Below are positions 24,701 to 35,800 of a stretch of 64,000 nt of DNA, in pieces. The translations under genes and the position numbers were made by a program. The notes under the pieces are model-generated. The model was not told the DNA's origin and did not search any database. It saw only the letters and a program-made list of their open reading frames with translations. Within the stretch, counting starts at the first letter, position 1, and the number at the start of each line of letters is the position of its first letter. Origin of the DNA: Branchiostoma lanceolatum (lineage: Eukaryota; Chordata; Leptocardii; Amphioxiformes; Branchiostomatidae); contig NC_089727.1 of NCBI RefSeq assembly GCF_035083965.1, positions 2,671,501-2,735,500 on the forward strand, read 5' to 3'.

Positions 24701-26046
24701 CCCATCCATGCATAGGGTTTCAAATTGGGAGAGATCCATTTCTGACTGGTCTTCAATTCAATTATTCATTCAAATACCAACATTGCAGACATACAACAAA
24801 CGTTGGCCTTTGTGCCACGGTCGCTTTTTGCATGGGGAGGGTAATGGGGGATACATGTTGCATTTGCTCCCACAAATGTTGCCTTTCTAGTTATGATGTT
24901 AAGTTGTTAGTTGCTCTTTTGTTTCTACATTATAATTCATTATTGTAAATCATCTTGTTTAAGAAAAATGGGGAAGGAATCTTGTAGATCAGATTGATCT
25001 CTACTTTCCCCAGCACCATGTATTTTGATTAGTTATTTGTATGTATTATTTTCTTTTTACCTGTGCGAAATATAATAAATGAAGTAAGACTATGCTTACT
25101 TTGCGTACAAGTCCATGTTGGGCTTGGGCACGGAAGAAGGGTCATTGATCTAAAAACTCACGCCGCTTTTGATTAGAGCCCCCTCCCTCCCGACAAAAGA
25201 GACTAAAACTTAAGTAAAAGATTAAATCTTGTGCTTCCGAGGTTGGAAGACGAACAAGTACCGAGGCTAGCTAAGAAAAAACTGGCGGATTAGAGAGCCA
25301 CCTAGACTTTGGTCAAAGGAGATTACTAAACCTAACTTACTTTTCTAATGGAATTGGGCTTAAAAGGATAAATATTGGGGACCAGTCCACCCTCATCCCG
25401 TTGGTAAAAAAAAGCGGTTAAGCTTTTCTTACTTTGCTTTCGAGGCTTTCATACTTAAATGCTTGATTTGGATATGTATTCTTCCATACAATACGTATTA
25501 CAAATGCAAAAATATTGCAAACTACAACAACAGCAACAATAACTCTTCATAGATATAAAACTTCTAATAGGTTTACATCAGTCTTTGGAAATCTCTGAAA
25601 TTTGTCCTTGAAGTCTTTACTATACTAGCAAGGGCTCTAAAGACGACCAGGTGCGGAAGACACATTGCTGAGAACAAATTGGCGGATTAGGAGACCCCGT
25701 CACCCTCCTTGGAAAAAGGAAACGATTAGACAACTATTCCTTTTGTTTATTTATCTATAAGAGCGATAAGTCCTATACAATTAGGCTGGAGAGGTGCCTC
25801 TCCCAAATATGGGTCAGAGTAGAATGCCATGCAGAGGTGTATGAAAGATTGCTGATTTGACTTAGCTATCAGAGTATAAGACCATGAGTTCAAAATGTTG
25901 ACAGTGGGAAAAAATGGAAACTTTGTCTCATATGCCCTTTCACTTTTCCAATTGGAGATGTTTGAAGGGATCCAATCACTTCTATTTGGTTAACATGCAA
26001 ATAGAAAAGGTCTTCGTTACAGCATTTAATCTTTTTTCGACAGAAA
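21700..26046. repeat. Patchwork of local duplications upstream of the LRR-Ig gene
   Basis: 22000-22330 and 25400-25740 are diverged copies (GGTTAAGCTTTTCTTACTTTGC, GCTTTCATACTTA, GACCAGGT.CGGAAGA, GCGGATTAGGAGACCCC). 21785-21960 and 22785-22950 are another pair (GTTACCTTAGTCCGA, CTTGTCGACGTTCGG). The unit CGGAAGA.ACATTG...GGATTAGGAGAC...GGTCAAA.GAGA.GATTAAGCCT recurs in degenerate form around 22340, 23700-23980, 24050-24200 and 25250-25440. 24485-24630 is the dispersed repeat also at 15950-16090. No coding homology is visible. Confidence 0.6.
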
Positions 26047-29000
26047 ATGCCCTTGAAGTTGAAAATACTACTGCTTCTGCTGCTCATCTTTTTGAGGGAA
26101 ATTGGAACAACCGCAGACCGCAGCAGTAGCTGTTCATCATATTGCGGCCTCCACAAGAAAGGACTCAGTAGTGTGCCCCCAAATCTACCCACAAGCATCA
26201 CTACCCTTGACTTACGGGACAATTTCATCAGAACATTAAACCAGTCTGACTTATCAAGATACAAGTGTCTTACCACGCTACTTTTCAAGAAAAACGATAT
26301 ATTCACAATAAAGAAGGCATTCTCATATCTTTCTATGCTCGAATATTTAGACCTATCCAATAACCAGGTAAGTAATGTCAAACCTGGTACGTTCACAAAT
26401 CTACCACAGCTCGAATCGTTGATCCTGGACGACAATACGATAAGTAATATTCAGCCTGCTACATTCATAAATCTACCAAAGCTCAAAAGTTTGTTCCTGA
26501 GACATAACAATTTAAGTAACATTCGGCCTGGCGTGTTCTCAAACTGCCACAGCTCCAACATTTGTACCTGGGACATAACAAGGTAACTAACATTCAACAT
26601 GACGTATTTTCAAACCTACCACAGCTTCAACGGTTGGGCCTGGAACATAACAAGGTAACTGAAATTCAGCCTGGCGCATTTTCAGACCTACCACAGCTCA
26701 AAAGGTTGAACCTGGGACATAACAAGGTAACTAAGATTCAGTCTGGTGCATTTTCAGACCTACCACAGCTCCAAACATTGTACTTGGGACATAACAAGGT
26801 AACTAACATTCAGCATCGCGTATTCTCAAACCTACCACAGCTTCAATGGTTGCACCTGGAACAGAACAAGATAACTAACATTCAGCCTGGAGTATTCTTA
26901 AATCTACCACAGCTCCAAGAGTTGTACCTGGAACATAACAATTTAACTAACATTCAGCCTGGCGTATTCTCAAATCTATCACAGCTCAAAAAGTTGGACC
27001 TTGTACATAACAAGGTAACCAACATTCAGCCTGGCGTATTCTCAAATCTACCACAGCTCAAAAGGTTGTACCTTAGACATAACAATGTAACTAACATTCA
27101 GCCTGGCGTATTCTCAAACTTGCCACAGCTCCAAAAGCTGTACCTGGATCAGAACAAGTTAATTAACATTCGGCCTGGCGTAATCTCAAATCTACCACAG
27201 CTCCAATGGTTGTGCCTTAGATATAACAAGGTAACTAACATTCTGTCTGGGGTATTTTCAAACTTACCACAGCTCAAATGGTTGGACCTGGGACATAACA
27301 ATGTAGCTCACATTCAGCCTACTGCACTCTCAAACCTACCACAGCTTCAAAATTTGAAACTGGACTCCAATCATATAACTATCATTCAGTCTAATGCACG
27401 CTTAGCTCTACCAACGCTTCATGTGTTAGAACTGGGCTCTAACCAGATAACTATCATTCAGCCTAGTGCACTCTCAAACCTACCACAGCTTCGATGGTTA
27501 GACCTGTCCTGTAACCAGATAACTAATATTCAACCTGGAACATTCTCAAATCTACCTCAGCTCTCACTTTTGAAGCTGCAACAAAACAATATAACTTACA
27601 TTCAGGATAGCACATTCTCAAAGCTACCACAGCTCGAAATTTTGGAGCTGCAACAAAACAAGACAACTAACATTCAGGATAGCACATTCTCAAACCTACC
27701 ACAGCTCCAAATTTTGGAGCTGCAACAAAACAAGATAACTAACATTCAGCCGGATACATTTTCACATCTTCCCAAGCTCTCCAGTTTGGTGCTGAACGAT
27801 AACCCATGGGAATGTGACTGTAGGATGGTTGGTATCAGAAAGAAGATGCATGATTCCACTGATCAGAATCTATTTTCTGACATTGAAATGACGTGTAAAG
27901 GACCCAGTAACCTCCGTGGAACGCGTCTTAGAAATATAAAGCCTGAGCATCTCATCTGTACAAAGCCAAGGATTGTGAGGTTTAAAATGGACGATGGCAG
28001 CATACCGGGGCGTCCTCTCCATTTGGTATGTGAAGCTTCAGGCATACCTCAGCCAGACATGACAGTCACCCTCCCATCTGGACTGAATGTAACTGCTGAG
28101 TCAAACGGAAGAGTAACTGTGGGAGTGAATGGCACCGTTACCATAATGAATGTTACTGCAGCAGATGCTGGTCTCTATACATGTACAGGAGTAAACCTTG
28201 GAGGTTCCACATCAACAACACTGTTTGTTGATGTTGAAATGACCACTACGGGTTGGTCTCCATTTGCTTCGTCTCCAGTGTCAACATCTTCACTGGGAAA
28301 TACAGTAAGCAACGTTAACATATACATTGATATCGGTGGTGGTACATTCGCTGGGTTTATCTTGATTTCATCTCTTGCCTTTTCACTTTGCTACGTGCGA
28401 AGGACGAAAAGGGCCCCTTTAAACCCAGCACGTGCGTCTGTGCAAGTCCACAGCCCGCTGACAGGCCACAAGCAAGTTAACATCAATGATGGTGATGGTG
28501 ACGCTGGGCAACAAACACGCATTTTCGAGAATGACAATGAGGTAAAAGAAGCTGCTATCCCTCAATCTTCCTATGACAATTACAATGAGGAGAACTTAGT
28601 AGCCACCACTTCTCAATCTGTCTATGAAAACAATAACGAGGAACAAGAAGGAGCCACTACTTTTCAGTCTGTCTATGAGAATGATCACGAGGAGGAAGAA
28701 AAGGCTGCTACTTCTCATTCAGTCTATGAAAATGATAACGAGGAACAAGAAGGAGCCACTACTTTTCAGTCTGTCTATGAGAATGATAACGAGGAGGAAG
28801 AAAAGGCTGCTACTTCACAGTCTGTCTATGAGAATGATAACGAGGAGGAAATAGTAGCTGCTACTTCCCAGTCTCACTATGAGAATGATAACGAGGAGGA
28901 AATAGTAGCTGCTACTTCTCAGTCTGTCTATGAGAATGATAACGTGGAGGAAGAAAAGGCTGCTACTTCTCAGTCTGTCTATGAGAATGATAACGAGGAG

Positions 29001-29357
29001 GAAATAGTAGCTGCTACTTCTCAATCTGTGTATGAAAACGATGACGAGGAGGAAGAAGTTGTCGCTGTACATGTATCTCAGTCTGCCTTTGAGAACAACG
29101 ATGAAGACGAAGAAGTATGTGATACTCCTCGTGTTATTTACGAGAATAACGATAAGGAAGGGACAGTATCACATGGTTCTTCACACGTCATCTCTGACAA
29201 TGACGTTGAGAAAGCAGAGTCTACAGCTTCTCAAGTCATCAATGAAAATAATGACGAGAGAGGAGTAGCATCTGCCGTACCTCATGTCTTATATGGCAAT
29301 GAAGATGAAAAAAACAGTGTTGAGTATTTGTCAGTTCATCTACAAAAACAACAATGA
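26047..29357 (+). pseudogene. LRR-Ig transmembrane receptor, frameshifted
   Basis: Intronless. The start at 26047 gives a hydrophobic signal peptide, a cysteine-containing LRRNT and five LRRs, then runs into a stop because one base is missing at about 26544 (CTCAAACTGCCACAG where paralogous repeats have CAAACTTGCCACAG). The frame reopens at once and runs to 29357. In total there are 22 LRRs of exactly 24 aa (LxxLxLxxNxIxxIQPGxFSNLPQ), an LRRCT (NPWECDCRM... with later cysteines), one I-set Ig domain (LVCEAS ... DAGLYTCTG), one membrane segment near 28330-28400 and an acidic tail of about 17-aa repeats carrying YEN motifs. LRR-Ig receptors form a large family in amphioxus and are candidate immune receptors. 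The ligand is unknown. It could be a true pseudogene, a null allele or an assembly error; the rest of the frame looks intact. Confidence 0.85.
28520..29080 (+). repeat. 51-bp coding repeat: YEN-motif tail array
   Basis: About ten units of consensus SVYENDNEEEEKAATSQ within the cytoplasmic tail of the LRR-Ig gene. Ten YEN tyrosines, plus YDN and YGN variants and two F-E-N variants, are spaced about 17 aa apart. pY-x-N is the consensus for Grb2-type SH2 domains. High identity between units indicates recent expansion or gene conversion. Confidence 0.9.
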
Positions 29358-29503
29358 GAAAGCCAAATCTGTCTCTCAAGTCATCTATGAAAAATGATGA
29401 TAAGAAAAGTGTAGCATCTGCTGCAACTCATGACATCTATGGCAATGAAAATGAAAAGCAGTATCGGTTACTTGTCAGACAAAAACCAAGAATAACGAAC
29501 TAA
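29358..29503 (+). pseudogene. Out-of-frame continuation of the LRR-Ig tail
   Basis: Beyond the stop, sequence typical of further tail units persists in other frames (SQVIYE; HDIYGNENEK). Frame changes coincide with A-runs at 29308-29314 (seven A) and 29390-29394 (five A). A stop in the last of these frames lies at 29501-29503. This suggests the tail was originally longer. Confidence 0.65.
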
Positions 29504-29596
29504 AATCTTCACTTTCACAGCCAAATGATCTGTGAGAACAGTGATCTAGAACCAAATGCCATTAAAGACCACTGAGACGCCACCACGGCCCCCAAC

Positions 29597-29995
29597 AGTG
29601 GCGTCGCGGTGGCGCAGTGGCAGGATGTTCGGCCCCAGAACCCGGAGATACAGGGTTCGAATCCGGGGTTCCCTGATTTGTCCCGTTGAAGTTGTGCCCT
29701 TGGGAACGGCATTTTACACGACTTTCCCCACTTTACGCAGGTGAAAATGAGTCCCTAGCTTCGATTAGGGACGTCCCTCGGTTAGGACGTTAAGTGGAGG
29801 TCCCGTGTTTGAGGAGAGCCACACCTCGAGCATTCGAGCACGTTAAAGAACGCAACACACTTATCGAAAAGAGTAGGGGTCCTTCCCGGTGTGTGTGGAT
29901 CATATAAATCTGTACTCTGCAGTACAAACCTAGTGTGTTACGCCTTGATGTGGTTTACCGGGTATGCAATACAAACAAAATACAAACAAACATTG
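29597..29995 (+). mobile_element. tRNA-derived SINE, near complete
   Basis: The head has an A-box-like TGGCGCAGTGG near 29610 and B-box GGTTCGAATCC at 29654-29664. The body (GTTAGGACGTTAAGTGGAGG, CACACTTATCGAAAAGAGTA) is followed by an ACAAACAAA-type tail to 29995. The body recurs at 9715-9840, 45395-45540 and 52985-53200, the last two also ending in ACAAACAAAC-type tails. It is not a tRNA gene, because no acceptor stem or complete cloverleaf can be formed. Confidence 0.85.
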
Positions 29996-31370
29996 ATGTA
30001 AGTAATTACGATCTCTGTGAAGTTATGGAATAACATTGACAAGAATCGAGAGAAAGAATCACACCTGGTCCAATATCTAAAACGAGCAACCTAGAAACGA
30101 CAGTTCAGGTCCCATTAGTATTACAGACTTCATCTCATATGTATTCTGAGAATTGCAGTTGATGCAATATCAGTACATATTGTTATACATTGAACTGTGA
30201 ACATTGAACTGTTTTGTGGAACATTGAACTGTTCTGTCGAACATTTTATGAACTTTTAAAAATGTTTTATTAACTTTGAAATATTTCATTGTGCAAAGTA
30301 CTGTCCTCACGGTAGTTGTAGTAGTACTAGTACTGTAAAGTGCCTAGAGCATTTTTTCAACTCAGAACCAAAGCGTTTAAAATCACTACCGTTGAATACG
30401 TGACAGTGGCTTTGTATCAACAGTTAGAGCGAAAACATTGTATACAGATAAGTAACTTAACGCTACCAATAATAAGCGCTACCTGTCAGCGTCCACTGTT
30501 ATAGCGTTATTTTGCAACAAAATGTGATTCTTATGGGAAAAATTTGCATGACCGCGTTTGTTCATTTGAAGATTAGGCTACTGTGCTCAAGAGTTGTGAT
30601 GCAAAGTTCTATGCTATTCCACTGTATTATAGTCTTAATCTCATATGTATTCTAAGAATGTCAGATGATGCAATATCAGTACATACTGTTATACATTGAA
30701 CAGTGTACATTGAAATGTTTTGTCGAACATTTGAACTGTTTTATGAAGTTCTTAGAAAATGTGTTCTGAACTTTGAAGTGTATCATTGTGCGCGGTACGA
30801 TGTCCTAGCCTGTATATAATGCACGGAATGACAGTGGTTTTGACGAATCAGTTCTATTCAAGACTGCATAGATTTGTCTCCTCTGTGCCTAGAACATTTT
30901 TACGTGTTTCCAAGTAAGAACGAAAGTGTCACTTCTCTAATGTTGAACATTTGAAAGTGGATTTTTGTCGATAGTTTGAGCAAAAAAGACGAGAATTTCT
31001 GTTATCGTAATAGTGGTATTTCACGTGCACATTGCATAACATTGTTTACTGATATGTAACGTAGCGCTACCAATTATCGTGCACCACTAATTATCGTCCA
31101 TCATAAGGTGTGTTGTGCAAAAGCCGGTTCTCATTAGCAATAAAAAAACGACAGAAGTTTGATCCTTGGTCATGACTCTCCTTTATACAAAGTAATGAAA
31201 TAGGTTTGTATCCAGTGACAGAACAGAACAGAGTAAAATCAGTTAATCTTCTTGACGTTGAAGAAGGTAAAACATCTACTTCCCACCATGATGTCATAAA
31301 ATTCATTTTCCGAGATGAGTCCAGGATGTGTTGCCCTCTCTTCTGGTTATTTGCCGGCATACACAGCTTT
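29996..31370. repeat. ~510-bp tandem segmental duplication
   Basis: 30120-30480 and 30630-31080 are diverged copies: CTCATATGTATTCT.AGAAT, GATGCAATATCAGTACATA, TTATACATTGAAC, CATTGTGC, GTAACGTAGCGCTACCAAT-type words in the same order. No protein-coding signal. Possibly 3'UTR-derived sequence of the LRR-Ig gene. Confidence 0.6.
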
Positions 31371-31371
31371 A

Positions 31372-31660
31372 TATCAAATAAGGTTCCAAGTCAGGTTCTC
31401 CTCTGACTCACACCACTACACTGTACAACTACCAGCCTCAAAGTCATTCTACAGTAACAGCTTTGTTCCACTAACAGCAGAACTATGGAACTCCCTCCCA
31501 GCCCGCTGCCCCCCCCCCCCATATAACCTACAAACCTTCAAAACAAACATACATCCCCATCTCTCACCTTAGCTACATTAGTTTAATTAGTTCAATGCTT
31601 AGAAGTGGCCCCCTAGGGCCTTGCATTGAGCGAGATCGTTTAAAAGATTAAAATTTTGGG
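31372..31660 (+). mobile_element. 3' end of a non-LTR retrotransposon
   Basis: The frame contains FVPLTAELWNSLPA and then LQTFKTNIHPHL before a stop at 31570-31572. This is the characteristic C-terminal tail of LINE ORF2 proteins (FIPRTARLWNSLP...FK..L). It is followed by a 3' segment ending in an A-rich tract. 5'-truncated, with no reverse transcriptase core, so inactive. Confidence 0.75.
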
Positions 31661-31798
31661 CCGAATCAAATCTTTCATGATGACCTCCAACCTAAACTTG
31701 GCAGCGTTTTCACAAGCGCACCTCGCGACAGCCATAATATTAACAGTCTAGTTTGGTAAACATTCTGCCTAACATCTGGGCGTTGGGAGGGGGCAGAC

Positions 31799-32027
31799 AT
31801 GGTGAAGTTTGGGCCAGCAGGAGCGGGTGTGTCGGTCAGGGAGGGCCAGTTCAACCCGCAGGTCGCCAGGGACTTGTTCTTCTACTACTCCACAGTGCTG
31901 CTGGCCCTGTTCTGCTTCAGGATCCTGATCAAGGTGTCCCTGTGCCTGTTCCAGTACTACTACGTGGTCAGGGAGAACAGGCGGCTGGCCAAGAAGATAT
32001 ACAAGGACATACACAAGGATGTAGGCG
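31799..32027 (+). CDS. ASB-like alternative first exon 1a
   Basis: 76 codons plus one base, donor GGCG|GTAGGT, phase 1. It encodes a short polar N-terminus, a hydrophobic segment and YYVVRENRR, and is the best match to vertebrate ASB5/ASB11 N-termini. The joined codon gives G followed by TWADR of exon 2a, parallel to GSWADR in human ASB5. Confidence 0.85.
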
Positions 32028-32803
32028 GTAGGTGGTGACTTCCCGTTTATGTTGTCGTATGATCATCATGTATATTATCTATCATTGAGTGCGTAATTTG
32101 CTTTGGTCGTGTTCAAGCCGTGGCGACTGTTGCAGAGCTTACTTCTACTTGCTGTCTTTTATATAGCGCGGTACAACAGTTGACACGGCTATCGTACGTC
32201 AAGTGACATTCTATAGGATATCATTACTAGCAGCCTGGACAGTTACATCCCAGGCCTATATTCCGCAGGCAACCTATGTACCAACATCCCTATATTCCAA
32301 CACCTATGCTCCGACACCACTATGTTCCGACACCCCTATGTACCGACACCCCAATGTTCCAACACCCCTATGTTCGACACCCTATATTCCAACACGAATG
32401 TCCTGACACCCCTATGTTCTGAAACCCCTATGTTCCGACACCCAAATATTCCAAAACCCCCATATTCCAATACCCCTATGTTCCAACTCCCCTATGTTCC
32501 GACACCCCATGTGCCGACACCTCTATATTCCTGGATCTATGTTCCGACTTCCCTATAATTCCGACACTCCTATGTTGAACCGACACACCTATATATTCCA
32601 ACATAAGGCTGACCCCGAGTGGACTGCTATAATGTTTGTACATAAGACAATGCATTAACCGAGTAGATTGATGAGATAACTTTTAGAAGAACAAGAACTC
32701 AGTTTATTGAGTGACAATTGTAACACGTACATGATATATGGGAACTTGACAAACATGACAGTTGAAGTATTGCTGTCATGACATTATTGAATGACATTAT
32801 TAT

Positions 32804-32851
<48 letters not shown>

Positions 32852-35800
32852 TGAGTGTGAGTGTGTGTGTGTGTGTGTGTGATGTGTAAAATGTTATATA
32901 TATAATGGCTCATTTACTTGTGACCCTCATCATTTAACATACACATATGTAGCTACTAAAATACTGATCTGCTTTGCCTGTGACGTGAGTGACAATTTCC
33001 TTTCTAACGTTAACTAATGTGTTCCCTTATTACATTGGCCTAATTTGCAGACACAAACGGCACATAATGGATGCACAAATGGGGTGTTCTCTAACTGACA
33101 TTGTGACGATGTCAAAGCTATTGCATGCTAACGTTGGCTGCTGTGATCACCCAGTGCCTGCCCCCTGTATTTGGTATGACCCAGGAAGGCATCTCTGCAA
33201 TGCTGCTACAACGCTAGAGAGGGTCTGCATGTAACCGGCCTGTCTTCGACCACCATGTCTCGGCACGACTACGACATAGAGACGGACGTCGCCGTGAACC
33301 TGATCGTGCTCGCTGCGCTTCTGTGTTTTCGTTTGCTCATCAAAGCGTCGCTGTGCGTCTTCCAGTACGTGTATGTCGTCCGGGAGAATCGCAAGGAGGC
33401 CAAACGGATTAACGCTCTCCTGCACGGCAAAATCGGTTTGTTGTTAATGCACACAACTGGTCACCTGACCTATAGCCTCATTCTGTTCACATGATTTGCT
33501 GCGACGATGTTTATATAGATCTATTTTTGTAGCAGACAAGATAAATGCAGTCATTTGTTTCATGTTGTGCCATTGCTGTTTTGTATCTTTGATTTCATCA
33601 CCAGATGTCTCATGTTCAAGTTTAGCATTATCACCTTGCACAACTGTTCTCCTGCTCCAAAGGAATTATGATGTTACGTTTTTACATTTTATTTTCAACT
33701 ACGTCTACGGTCTGCTCTTTCCCTTGTCCCCTTCTATTTGATGATGGTCTACACAGAGTTGTTCTCGGTGGTATTCCAGTCGACGAATATTCCCTGTCAT
33801 GCAGGAGCTGAGTCTCTTCGCTTGTGTGGTCATAGTGCTGTACACTTCTGTACGGATATTCTTCCGTTGCGTCCTGCATCACTGCACAATTATGTTTGCT
33901 GCAGACCAATGCCTTAGCCAGAAAAGGAACACTATCTTGGACATAGGTTTGTATAATGCTATATGGTCTGTTGTAATATGTGCCTCTAGTTATGTATGCA
34001 AGATTATATATGCATCATAAGTGGTTATGAAACAGTCTTATATAACTGCACTTCTGTCTCAAGGATTAACGGGTGTCCAACCAGCCATGGTGATAGGGAG
34101 TTTTGTAGCACTGGTGATCTTTCATGTCCTCTTTCTGCTGTTTGCAAAGTGTCTTCTGCATTACTGGTCCGTTATGTCCATGATGCACACCGCTGACAAG
34201 AACAGGGGCAAACCAAGTGATGCTACTGTACAGGGAGGTCTGTATAAACAAGGCTCTATGTATACCAAATAGGGTTGCAGAGAGAGTTAAGTATAGCTTT
34301 CAAAGACATTATCTACATGGGGTGAGGAACCAGTGAGTAGGCATGCTCCTGGGTTTCATACTGTTCCTGCTGGTTGTTTACGTTGCTGTGCGGGTGGTAC
34401 TGGAATGTGTTTTCTACCACTGCTCCCTGTTCTACGACTTATATAGCCTGTACGGAAGGGACGGCATCCTGGTGAATGGTTGGTGTCGGTTTTCATTCCA
34501 TGGCAGCCTCTTAAGTGTGACTCAGTAGCTAGAGGTCATGATATGTCATCTGATACTGTTTTCTGGCAATGTGATTAGCTCCCAACGTCATTGAACATAG
34601 ACCTTTCTAGACAAAATGGTGGCAAATGACGCAACCATAATAGCTGGGTATAGCCTTGGTCACTTTGAGTTTGTTTTGAAAGTCATCTTGCAAATTTCAA
34701 GGTCACCATGTTGGAAGCTTAAGGCCACACCAATTTATTTCGTTGGTTCTTTGACATTTTAAGGTGTAAGTATGGCGTACATCATAAAAGCAGAAGGCAG
34801 AGAGAAAACAAAATGGATGTAACTGTATTTACGGCGTAAAACTGAGTGGACCAAAGTATACATCTGGTCCCCAGGCTTTGTTTTTATTGTGTTTTTCCAG
34901 TTTTATAAATCCGATAACTAATAAATTGAATTGGTGTGGCTGAACATGTCAATTTTTACTAAAATTAACTTAATTTTTAATTAATTTGAAATAATGTATT
35001 TATCTGTATACTATGATATTTTTACTTTGATTAAGCGGATAGTTTTGCATGATAGAATTCGTATATTGTTACAATAGTAGTAATGTGCGATGTTCTGAAA
35101 TTACTTGTCAAAGTGTCTGTTGACGGATGAATGTAAATCAAGACAAGAAAGACTTTGTATGAATAACAGGAGCGACCTCTTAGAATGTTAGGTCATAGCT
35201 GTTTATATGTCCAAGTTCAAGGTCAGTGCCACTTTTAGAAATATGATAGTCGAATATTTTGCAAGAGAAACCTGAAGGGAAAATTGCATGACTTCGATGG
35301 TTCAACTTGTTTGTCAGACTATAAGCATCTACTTCTTCTTATTCTTCTTAATCTTAATGCCCACAGTCAATTTGCTGACTATTATGGTATATGATGTTTC
35401 GAGAGCGCAGCTGGCTTATGTGACTGGTTGTGTTTCGATCCCCCCTAAACATCCTTATTCGTAACTATCAAGTAACGTCAGCAGTCCATAATCCAAAACT
35501 CATAGTCCAGATTTCGTGCCATGGTCAGTCAACATGGTCAGTCTACAAATCTATGTCTAATCAATGTCGTATAAAGCCTCTGCATATCTGAAACCTCTGT
35601 GACGAATATGTATATCATCTACAATGAATCTACAATGTAGATACGAGGGGAAACCTTCAATTGGGATGTCTTTATTTGCAATAGGTTCAACCTTGAATGT
35701 GCTATTTTGGTCTTGTAAGGGAGCAAGCTGTTGCTGGTTGACGTTTGGTTTCACTCTAACGTTTACGGATTCTATCCACCAAAGTTTCCCATGTTTTCCC

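Noticed and set aside
28815..29072. Reverse-strand frame of 85 codons rich in LRSSSYYFLLVIILI
   Set aside because: Antisense shadow of the 51-bp tail repeat of the LRR-Ig gene.
29600..29680. tRNA gene (A-box and B-box present)
   Set aside because: No matching acceptor stem can be paired, and the head is fused to a body repeated at 9.7, 45.4 and 53 kb, so it is a SINE.
32203..32558. Proline/threonine-rich frames (VPTPLYSDT)
   Set aside because: Translation of the 15-bp minisatellite between first exons, with no splice sites or start context.
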